Part shown: one piece after another, positions 1-5,007 of the stretch
Layout of the letters: the number at the start of each line of letters is the position of its first letter
Position numbering within the stretch: position 1 is the stretch's first letter
Source of the DNA: a bacterium
GTDB taxonomy: Bacteria > Patescibacteriota > Gracilibacteria > UBA1369 > LOWO2-01-FULL-3
Direction: 5' to 3'
DNA length: 5,512 bases
NCBI GenBank assembly: GCA_027622635.1
Contig: JAQBYK010000080.1
Span: 1 to 5,512, forward strand
Position numbers and translations under genes: made by a program
The notes under the pieces: model-generated
Told to the model about the DNA's origin: nothing
The model's database searches: none
What the model saw: only the letters and a program-made list of their open reading frames with translations

Positions 1-1
1 C

Positions 2-415
2 AAAACCCTCAAAGCAAAGCTGGACGAAAAGAACATCAGCTACACAAGCCATGATGTTACGGCAAACGAAAAAGATTTAACCGACATGCAAAGATTAAGC
101 GATGGTGCCCTATCCGTTCCCGTTACCGTATTGAACAAAGGCCAAGACGACCAAAAAGTTCTGCTTGGCTATCCTGATGCCGTTAAGGCACTTGGGCTTG
201 AAGAAAAAGAAGATGGCAAAACTGAGCAAAAGGATACCGCTACGCTGACTTGCCCCAAATGTGGACATAAGCAAAAAGGCGAAATCCCAACAACCTCATG
301 TGTACCCTTTTATGTCTGCGAAGGTTGTAAAGAAACCATCAAAGCGGAGGGCGAAGATTGCTGCGTTTTCTGTTCATATGCAGACAAAGCGTGCCCACTT
401 AAGAAAAACCTTTAG
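2..415 (+). CDS. Glutaredoxin-like domain fused to a GDCCVxC-type cysteine-rich domain (5' end missing)
   Basis: The reading frame is open from base 2, so the true start lies left of the window; the first internal ATG (base 86) falls inside the first domain. The visible 137 residues have two parts. Residues 1 to about 66 resemble the second half of a glutaredoxin/NrdH fold: the helix after the active site, an ISYTSHDV strand, an LSDGALSVPVTVL segment with the expected cis-proline, and a VLLGY strand. The CxxC active site would lie just upstream and is not seen. After a charged linker (about 67-80) comes a nine-cysteine domain: CPKCGH (84-89), IPTTSC (to 100), CEGC (106-109) and EDCCVFCSY (119-126), then C131. 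This matches the small family I know as 'GDCCVxC domain-containing (seleno)protein', probably metal-binding or redox-active. All key positions are Cys here, none Sec, and the motif reads GEDCC rather than GDCC. Stop TAG. Domain calls are firm; function is inferred. Confidence 0.8.
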   Translation, partial: KTLKAKLDEKNISYTSHDVTANEKDLTDMQRLSDGALSVPVTVLNKGQDDQKVLLGYPDAVKALGLEEKEDGKTEQKDTATLTCPKCGHKQKGEIPTTSCVPFYVCEGCKETIKAEGEDCCVFCSYADKACPLKKNL

Positions 416-430
416 GATAAGGAAAACAAG

Positions 431-458
431 TTGAATGCAAGAGTAAAATTTGTATAAT
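431..458 (+). promoter_or_regulatory. Sigma-70-like promoter overlapping the exporter start codon
   Basis: TTGAAT (431-436) and a perfect TATAAT (453-458), preceded by TG, are separated by 16 bases. The element sits in the 41-base gap after the redox gene stop. The -10 box includes the first two bases of the ATG at 457, so a transcript starting about 7 bases further on would exclude that ATG and favour the in-frame ATG at 478. Seen only as sequence; activity is inferred. Confidence 0.45.
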
Positions 459-1104
459 GGCTACAATAAGCAATTTTATGGAATATCTAGCACTCATAGG
501 CACAGTAACCATTATTCACCTATTGGCGGTAATAAGCCCGGGTCCTGACTTTATTATAGCGTGCAGAAATTCGCTCAGCTATTCCCGCAAAACCGGTATT
601 TGGACGGCAGTCGGCTTTGGCTTTGGAATCGCAGTCCACGTCTTTTATTCCTTGGCAGGCCTCGCTTTGGTTATTTCCAAGTCTATTCTGCTTTTCAATG
701 CTATCAAATTTTTAGGGGCTGGATATCTTATCTACATCGGCCTTAAATCTATTCTATCAAAATCTTCAAAAATTGAGCTTGGTGAACATGACAAAAAAGA
801 AGACATCACTCACTTTGCCGCTATCAGAATTGGGTTTTTAACAAATGTGCTCAATCCAAAGGCGACTTTATTTTTCTTGAGTCTGTTCACCCTCGTAATA
901 TCCCCAACTACTCCATTCTCGATTATGGCTGTCATGAGCGCAATTATGGTAATCAACACAATGCTCTGGTTTTCACTGGTAGCAGTGTTTCTAACCCAAA
1001 AAAGAATTCGCTCAATTTTCGAAAGATTTCAGGGCATTTTCAACAAGACATTGGGTGGACTACTCATTGCACTGGGAGTAAAAATTGCTTTGACTGAAAA
1101 ATAA
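457..1104 (+). CDS. LysE/RhtB family amino-acid (or metabolite) exporter
   Basis: A 215-residue integral membrane protein of the LysE/RhtB translocator family, which exports amino acids or related small metabolites across the cytoplasmic membrane. Family marks are clear: SPGPD at residues 27-31 after the first membrane helix, GAGYLIYIGLK (87-97) in the third, a charged cytoplasmic loop (about 101-120), NVLNPKATLFFLSLF (130-144), and a C-terminal GGLLIALGVKIAL helix. About six membrane segments are expected. Length is normal (about 205-215). The substrate cannot be read from sequence, so no symbol is given. The start is uncertain: ATG 457 gives the longest product, but its ATG lies in a TATAAT box. 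ATG 478 would give 208 residues with PGPD near residue 22, typical of the family. Neither has a Shine-Dalgarno site. It is the first gene of a tightly spaced run ending with the CarS-like gene. Confidence 0.9.
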   Translation: MATISNFMEYLALIGTVTIIHLLAVISPGPDFIIACRNSLSYSRKTGIWTAVGFGFGIAVHVFYSLAGLALVISKSILLFNAIKFLGAGYLIYIGLKSILSKSSKIELGEHDKKEDITHFAAIRIGFLTNVLNPKATLFFLSLFTLVISPTTPFSIMAVMSAIMVINTMLWFSLVAVFLTQKRIRSIFERFQGIFNKTLGGLLIALGVKIALTEK

Positions 1105-1143
1105 GCTCGTCAAAAAATAAATCTATTTATTAACCATCATAAA

Positions 1144-1728
1144 ATGCCCGAAGAATTACCACGCTCAGAAAGAAGAAGACTAAAACACGAGAAACGAAAA
1201 GCAAAGAAGGTTCAACAAGAAAAAACCGAGAGTAGAAAATCATTAAAACTATACGGAGTTTTATTCCTGATAATACTAATTGCAGCAATATGGTACTTTA
1301 ACAGACCAGCTGGAACACCAAACAATGAAGTTGAAGTTGAAAAAATGGAGACAGAACACATTGCAAACACAGACGATGTAGAATACAACTCAAATCCACC
1401 AACTTCAGGTCCGCATTTCGGAGATTGGCATAAAGACTGGCGATTCTATGAAACGGAACTACCCGTAGGTGGACTGATTCACAACATGGAACATGGCGGT
1501 GTTATAATTTGGTATAAATCTGAGCTCGATGAGACAAGTAAAGCCCAACTAAAAGAATTTACGGAAAATAATTCCAAAGTTATCGCAACTGTCAATGAAG
1601 ATATTCCAGCTCCAATAGCAATGTCGGCATGGGGAGTTTACGAACTGTTTGAAACATTTGATGAAACGAAATTTAAACGCTTCTACAAAGACCATCGCAA
1701 TGAAGCTCCGGAAAATATTTACCCATAA
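1144..1728 (+). CDS. Membrane-anchored DUF3105 domain protein
   Basis: A 194-residue protein with a strongly basic N-terminus (residues 1-35, rich in Arg/Lys, cytoplasmic), one membrane helix at about 36-52 and an extracytoplasmic domain. The domain carries the DUF3105 signature: NPPTSGPH (84-91), LPVGGLIHNMEHGGVIIWY (106-124), an alanine/tryptophan segment AWGVYE (162-167), and a closing FYKDHRNEAPE (180-190). Conserved H91, H113 and H117, with H184 near the end, could bind a metal, but no activity is established for this family to my knowledge. Topology (N-in, domain outside) follows the positive-inside rule. It starts 39 bases after the exporter gene and is followed 41 bases later by a membrane protein gene, so co-transcription is likely. 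No Shine-Dalgarno box precedes the ATG; the leader is nearly all A/T. The family call is strong; the role is unknown. Confidence 0.85.
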   Translation: MPEELPRSERRRLKHEKRKAKKVQQEKTESRKSLKLYGVLFLIILIAAIWYFNRPAGTPNNEVEVEKMETEHIANTDDVEYNSNPPTSGPHFGDWHKDWRFYETELPVGGLIHNMEHGGVIIWYKSELDETSKAQLKEFTENNSKVIATVNEDIPAPIAMSAWGVYELFETFDETKFKRFYKDHRNEAPENIYP

Positions 1729-1769
1729 ACATAGGTGATTTCTTCAAGCATTGTAAACAAAAATCAATC

Positions 1770-2315
1770 ATGGACTACATTTTCTACACAGGTCTTATCG
1801 GCTCACTCATTCTCGTAACCGGCGCGGCTTGGCCTGAGAAAAAACCCAAGAAGCACCCGGCAAAGTCACTAAAAAACTGGTTATTCGCAATTGGAGGCCT
1901 CATTATGTTGCTTTATGCCATTTTCGGCTACCAGCAAGGAGGGCCCATATTCTTCGTAATGCTGGAAGTTTTAGTTGTTATCGCAAGTGTCATGATGATG
2001 CTGAACACACCGGACAATATCGACACTCCAATAATCTCAGTTCTTGCACTTGGTCTGATCATTTGGTCATTAACCATTTTTGAAGGCTACAACACAATAT
2101 TTTTTATCCTGGGCTTAGCAGGAATCGGGCTCGGCTATGCCTTCAATATGGGAACCCTACGAAGAAATCTTGCCCTAACCCTTGGAAGTGCTTTAATCGC
2201 TTTATTCAGTTACATCGAAGCAAGTTGGATATTCTTTTGGCTCAATACCTTTTTTGCGCTTTTCTCAGCATACTATCTTTTCAAAAGTCTCCCTAAAAAA
2301 AGAAAAAACTCCTAA
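1770..2315 (+). CDS. Unrecognised multi-pass membrane protein
   Basis: I do not recognise this 181-residue protein. It is almost entirely hydrophobic, with about six to seven likely membrane helices near residues 3-20, 36-54, 58-78, 86-103, 109-125, 134-150 and 152-172. A lysine-rich loop (24-35) and a lysine/arginine-rich tail (172-180) both suggest cytoplasmic positions. Few polar residues lie inside the helices: E66, E105 and E150 are the main candidates, with FGYQQGGP at 52-59 as a possible re-entrant or loop segment. I see no nucleotide-binding motif, no cysteines and no transporter signature. It lies 41 bases after the DUF3105 gene and 28 bases before another small membrane protein gene, and has the same base composition as its neighbours, so it is a real gene in the same unit. 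The ATG at 1770 lacks a Shine-Dalgarno site but directly precedes a normal first helix. Confidence 0.75.
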   Translation: MDYIFYTGLIGSLILVTGAAWPEKKPKKHPAKSLKNWLFAIGGLIMLLYAIFGYQQGGPIFFVMLEVLVVIASVMMMLNTPDNIDTPIISVLALGLIIWSLTIFEGYNTIFFILGLAGIGLGYAFNMGTLRRNLALTLGSALIALFSYIEASWIFFWLNTFFALFSAYYLFKSLPKKRKNS

Positions 2316-2343
2316 CAAAATATTATTTTTTTAAATTTTCCAT

Positions 2344-2718
2344 ATGGAACTATCAACTCTGGTCGCAAAAATAATGACCATCGTCTACATATCGGCAGGT
2401 GTATCGGCACTAAGTGGCAAAGTGGATTTTAAAAAATTCGTAGAGGAATTTGAAAAATCACCCGCGCTCACTTATATAACAGGCCTATTTGGAATAATCA
2501 TCGGAATGCTTCTAATCGAACACCACAATTTCTGGGTAAAAGATTGGACAGTTCTTGTGACAATCATAGGATGGGCTGCTCTAATTAAAGGCATCCTCTT
2601 AATCGTATTCCCGAGTGCAATATTGTCATTAAGGAGCATATACAAAAATACACAAACCTGGGGAATATTCATTGTCGTTATTGGACTTGTCTTCGGATAT
2701 TTTGGCTTCATTGTATAA
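2344..2718 (+). CDS. Small four-helix membrane protein, unknown function
   Basis: A 124-residue hydrophobic protein with four likely membrane helices at about 4-23, 40-59, 67-89 and 106-123. Between helices 1 and 2 is a charged stretch (DFKKFVEEFEKSPALTY, 28-44) that may form an amphipathic helix at the membrane surface. The centre, with HHNFWVKDW (60-68) followed by IIGWAALIKGILLIVFP (74-90), looks like a pattern shared by small uncharacterised bacterial membrane proteins: a W-x-D-W turn, then a GW...KG helix ending in FP. I cannot name a family with confidence. It is separated by 28 A/T-rich bases from the previous gene and by only 3 bases from the CarS-like gene, the tightest spacing in the run, which suggests translational coupling with that gene. 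No Shine-Dalgarno site is seen before the ATG. Confidence 0.75.
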   Translation: MELSTLVAKIMTIVYISAGVSALSGKVDFKKFVEEFEKSPALTYITGLFGIIIGMLLIEHHNFWVKDWTVLVTIIGWAALIKGILLIVFPSAILSLRSIYKNTQTWGIFIVVIGLVFGYFGFIV

Positions 2719-2721
2719 TTA

Positions 2722-3258
2722 ATGCTTGAACTTCTTCTAAAAACATTCTGGTTCCTACTACCGGCAGGTATCGCAAACATGAGTCCTGTATTATTTAAAT
2801 GGATCCCTTTTCTAAACTACCCAGTCGATCTAAACAGAAAATTTAAAGGAAAACCGATATTTGGCTCAAACAAAACATATCGAGGTTTGCTATTTGGGAC
2901 ATTAACGGCCATCGCAGCAGTTTATTTTCAAAAAGTCTTCTACCAAGACCTAAGCTCAATATCTCTAATCGATTACTCAAACGTCAACATCTATATACTG
3001 GGGGTTTTACTCGGTTTCGGTGCCCTCCTCGGAGATATGATAAAAAGCTTCTTCAAGAGACAAATGAATATCAAATCAGGAAAATCCTGGGTTCCATTTG
3101 ATCAACTGGACTGGATAATCGGATCACTTATTTGTGTAAGTTTTTACATAGCAATATCCTGGCAAGTAATTCTCGCTTCAATTCTTCTATTCGGATTATT
3201 GCATCCGATAACAAATCTCATCGGCTATTTTCTACATATCAAAAAGAATAAGTTCTAA
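2722..3258 (+). CDS. carS: CDP-archaeol synthase-like CTP:lipid transferase (CarS/DUF46)
   Basis: A 178-residue integral membrane protein of the CarS (DUF46) branch of the CdsA superfamily. Archaeal CarS activates an unsaturated digeranylgeranylglyceryl phosphate with CTP to give CDP-archaeol. Landmarks, in order: PAGIANMSPV (14-23) in helix 1, GKPIFGSNKTYRG (43-55), GDMIKSFFKRQ (104-114), SGKSWVPFDQLDWIIGS (119-135) holding the acidic residues expected to bind Mg-CTP, and a HPITNLIGY...IKK tail (161-175) like that of archaeal CarS. About five membrane helices are likely, and length is normal for the family. In a bacterium the natural substrate is unclear: phosphatidate, an isoprenoid lipid phosphate or another lipid are all possible. 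The ATG lies 3 bases after the preceding stop, so the gene is probably coupled to it. No transcription terminator is evident downstream. Family call strong; symbol and substrate by homology only. Confidence 0.85.
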   Translation: MLELLLKTFWFLLPAGIANMSPVLFKWIPFLNYPVDLNRKFKGKPIFGSNKTYRGLLFGTLTAIAAVYFQKVFYQDLSSISLIDYSNVNIYILGVLLGFGALLGDMIKSFFKRQMNIKSGKSWVPFDQLDWIIGSLICVSFYIAISWQVILASILLFGLLHPITNLIGYFLHIKKNKF

Positions 3259-3271
3259 ATTCAATTTACAG

Positions 3272-3300
3272 TTGCGCTAAAACAAGAGTTAGGCTATGAT
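3272..3300 (+). promoter_or_regulatory. Possible promoter for the RRM gene, with a long 5' leader
   Basis: TTGCGC (3272-3277) and TATGAT (3295-3300) are 17 bases apart, inside the 151-base gap 3259-3409. The -10 is good (5 of 6); the -35 is weak (3 of 6). A transcript from here would have an untranslated leader of about 100 bases before the ATG at 3410. The leader contains small palindromes (CTTAAG, GTGCAC, TTTAAA), two copies of CACACGT (3312-3318 and 3397-3403) and an A/T-rich end, but no riboswitch or terminator that I recognise. Confidence 0.3.
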
Positions 3301-3409
3301 CCGGCAGTAAACACACGTTTTCTTTATACCTGTAACTTAAGAGTGCACAGTTTAAATAAGTGGGGATACAGAAAAAGTTTACAAAATTTATTTTTTCACA
3401 CGTAAGAAA

Positions 3410-3679
3410 ATGGCTAAAAAATTATTTATTGGTAACCTCGATTGGGGTGTAACCGATGAAGATCTACAAGCAAAATTTGCAGAATTTGGAGACATTGAAG
3501 AAGCAATCGTAATCAAAGACAAATTTTCAGGAAGATCAAAAGGTTTCGGATTTGTATCATTTGCTGATGATGCAGCTGCTGACAAAGCAGTCGAAGCTTT
3601 AAACGGACAAGACTTCAAAGGACGCGATCTTGTTGTAAACGAAGCTCGTCCACCAAGAGAAAGAGAAAACGAATTCTAA
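3410..3679 (+). CDS. Single-RRM RNA-binding protein
   Basis: An 89-residue protein consisting of one RNA recognition motif and a short tail. RNP2 is LFIGNL (5-10) and RNP1 is KGFGFVSF (44-51); the aromatic residues F6, F47 and F49 are the RNA-stacking positions. The order strand, helix (DEDLQAKFAEFG), strand (EEAIVIKD), loop, strand, helix (AAADKAVEALNG), strand (RDLVVNEARP) is complete. The tail, PPRERENEF, is much shorter than the glycine-rich tails of plant or cyanobacterial relatives. Such proteins bind single-stranded RNA in the cytoplasm; cyanobacterial members are often cold-induced, but that is only a possibility here. The gene stands alone, with a 151-base upstream gap that probably holds its promoter and leader and a terminator 28 bases after the stop. 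It is convergent with the NADH dehydrogenase gene. MAKKLF at the N-terminus is the usual start for bacterial members. No Shine-Dalgarno box is seen. Confidence 0.93.
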   Translation: MAKKLFIGNLDWGVTDEDLQAKFAEFGDIEEAIVIKDKFSGRSKGFGFVSFADDAAADKAVEALNGQDFKGRDLVVNEARPPRERENEF

Positions 3680-3691
3680 AGTTTAGAATTC
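3671..3691. repeat. 21-base near-perfect palindrome over the RRM stop codon
   Basis: Two 10-base arms, GAATTCTAAA and TTTAGAATTC, are exact inverted copies around a single central G. The left arm encodes the last two residues (Glu-Phe) and the TAA stop; the right arm is untranslated. In RNA it could form a 7-9 bp A/U-rich hairpin at the stop codon. In DNA it could be a dyad protein-binding site. It has no T-tract of its own, so it is not the terminator. Confidence 0.75.
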
Positions 3692-3706
3692 ATCATATAT
3701 ATCAAG

Positions 3707-3740
3707 AAAACAGAATGTGTGCAGTTCTGTTTTTTTGTTT
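3707..3740 (+). terminator. Rho-independent terminator of the RRM gene
   Basis: AAAACAGAA (3707-3715) and TTCTGTTTT (3725-3733) form a perfect 9 bp stem with a 9-base loop, followed by an uninterrupted T-run through 3736 and then GTTT. It lies 28 bases after the RRM stop. The T-tract runs into the last codon (TAA stop, 3741-3739) of the convergent NADH dehydrogenase gene. Read from the minus strand the same stem is followed by TTTTC, so it may also act, more weakly, on the opposing unit. Confidence 0.75.
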
Positions 3741-5007
3741 AATCATTCTCGGTAAAAATCCTGGTACTATGAGCGAATTTAGCCAAAGCTTTCCAAAAAG
3801 GAAGAATTGAAAGTGCATACTTAAAATAAACCCACCGTTTGAGTAACCAAACCCACCTACCAACAAAAATTCTTTTTCCTGTATTTAGAAGTGCATACTT
3901 ACCACCCAAGGGAATCAAATACATTGGAGACTTTGGCTCAAATCTTATCAAAGCCTCGCCACAACTTATTCGCAACAAATTTCTCGCAACTAAAGCACCT
4001 TGTTGATAAGCAATCTGGGCAACCATGGGAAGAGGTCTATCACTCCCCCACTGAAAAAACGCATTATCTCCGGCAACAAAAATATTTTTATCATGCTCAC
4101 TTTGCAAATAAGGGTTAACCTTCATTGCACCTCGTTTAGATTTACTCCCAAGAGAATCTTGAACAATCCGATTAACCATAACTCCACCTGTCCAAACCAA
4201 AAAATCACTCGGGATATTTTCTTTTTTCCCATCAGGAAATCTCAGGGTAATTTCATTCTTACTCACACTATCAATATATCTTTCGAGAAAAGTATTTACG
4301 CCCAATTTACTCAGTCTATTCAAAACAAGGTCGGTTCCCTTTTTATCAAGAGAGATCAAAATCTTTGATCCCTCAATAAGTTGCAAATGAATTTTCCCCA
4401 TTGGATAATGATATTTTTTTGCCAAACATCTTAAAAAAGTGGCTAGCTCTGCTGTTAATTCAACTCCCGTTGCCCCACCACCACCAACCGATATGTAAAC
4501 ATCGCGCTCCTCTCCCTTTTCCCATAGTTCGCGAAAGAATTGATCCAGGTGACAGTTTATTTTTAAAGCATCCTCAACGGTTTTCATGTCAAAAGAATGA
4601 TCCTTAAGACCAGGAATATCGAAATAGTTAGTCTCACTACCCAAAGCTACAACAAGGTAATCATAAGAAATAGATCCGGTTTTTTTTAATCGAAGTTTCT
4701 TTGTTGTATGATCAATCCCTAAAACTTCATCTTTCAGGAATTTAACTTTCTTAAAATCAATCAAGTCCTTAATTGGTGTAGCAACGGTTTCCCGTAAATC
4801 AGTAAGACACTGATTTGTAATTTTTTTGTTAAATGCAGTAGCCACTTCATATAGATCACCCTGAAAAACATGCGTATCCCGACGATCAACTAAAGTTATA
4901 TCAAAAATTTGATTTGCATTTTTCTTAAGTAAATCCTGAACAACACGGATACCAGCAAAACCGGCACCAAGAATAATAAGTTTCCTCTTTTCTATTTTAA
5001 CTACCAT
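3739..5007 (-). CDS. ndh: Type II NADH:quinone oxidoreductase (NDH-2)
   Basis: A 422-residue peripheral membrane flavoprotein that transfers electrons from NADH to quinone without pumping protons. The FAD Rossmann motif GAGFAG is at 14-19, with acidic D41 ending the second strand. ALGSETNYF (121-129) is typical of the family. The NADH Rossmann motif GGGGATGVE spans 175-183, and E212 (LIEGS) after its second strand favours NADH over NADPH. VWTGG (271-275), VAGDNA (311-316, second FAD contact) and AQIAYQQG (330-337, quinone-site region) follow. The C-terminal 381-415 stretch is rich in Trp, Lys and aliphatic residues, as expected for the amphipathic membrane anchor. Length is normal. The ATG overlaps the end of the phosphoketolase gene by 7 bases, so the two are probably translated together; an AAGG lies about 8 bases upstream of the ATG. 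Other flavoprotein reductases of the same superfamily are less likely given these motifs. Confidence 0.9.
   Translation of the reverse strand: MVVKIEKRKLIILGAGFAGIRVVQDLLKKNANQIFDITLVDRRDTHVFQGDLYEVATAFNKKITNQCLTDLRETVATPIKDLIDFKKVKFLKDEVLGIDHTTKKLRLKKTGSISYDYLVVALGSETNYFDIPGLKDHSFDMKTVEDALKINCHLDQFFRELWEKGEERDVYISVGGGGATGVELTAELATFLRCLAKKYHYPMGKIHLQLIEGSKILISLDKKGTDLVLNRLSKLGVNTFLERYIDSVSKNEITLRFPDGKKENIPSDFLVWTGGVMVNRIVQDSLGSKSKRGAMKVNPYLQSEHDKNIFVAGDNAFFQWGSDRPLPMVAQIAYQQGALVARNLLRISCGEALIRFEPKSPMYLIPLGGKYALLNTGKRIFVGRWVWLLKRWVYFKYALSILPFWKALAKFAHSTRIFTEND

Noticed and set aside
355..375. Selenocysteine site in the GDCCVxC domain
   Set aside because: The motif positions are all TGC or TGT cysteine codons; there is no in-frame TGA.
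1116..1131. AATAAAT/ATTTATT inverted repeat after the exporter gene
   Set aside because: It is A/T only, has a 2-base loop and lacks a T-tract; it is not a credible terminator.
2714..2719. TATAAT just before the CarS-like gene
   Set aside because: No -35 sequence lies at a suitable distance, and the hexamer includes the stop codon of the preceding gene, only 3 bases from the next start. Chance match is likelier.
2472..2780. 102-codon minus-strand open frame across the end of the 124-residue membrane protein and the CarS-like start
   Set aside because: It is opposed to two well-supported plus-strand genes and shows no domain.
3371..3397. GAAAAA...TTTTTC hairpin before the RRM start as a terminator or attenuator
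   Set aside because: The stem is six almost pure A/T pairs with a long loop, and no T-run follows the stem.
3388..3618. 76-codon open frame on the minus strand across the RRM gene
   Set aside because: It is antisense to a clearly conserved RRM gene, and its translation is low-complexity Ser/Ala-rich with no recognisable domain.
4000..4368. 122-codon open frame on the plus strand, and a 75-codon one overlapping it
   Set aside because: Both are antisense to NDH-2, which has full family motifs; the translations look like reverse-strand shadows.
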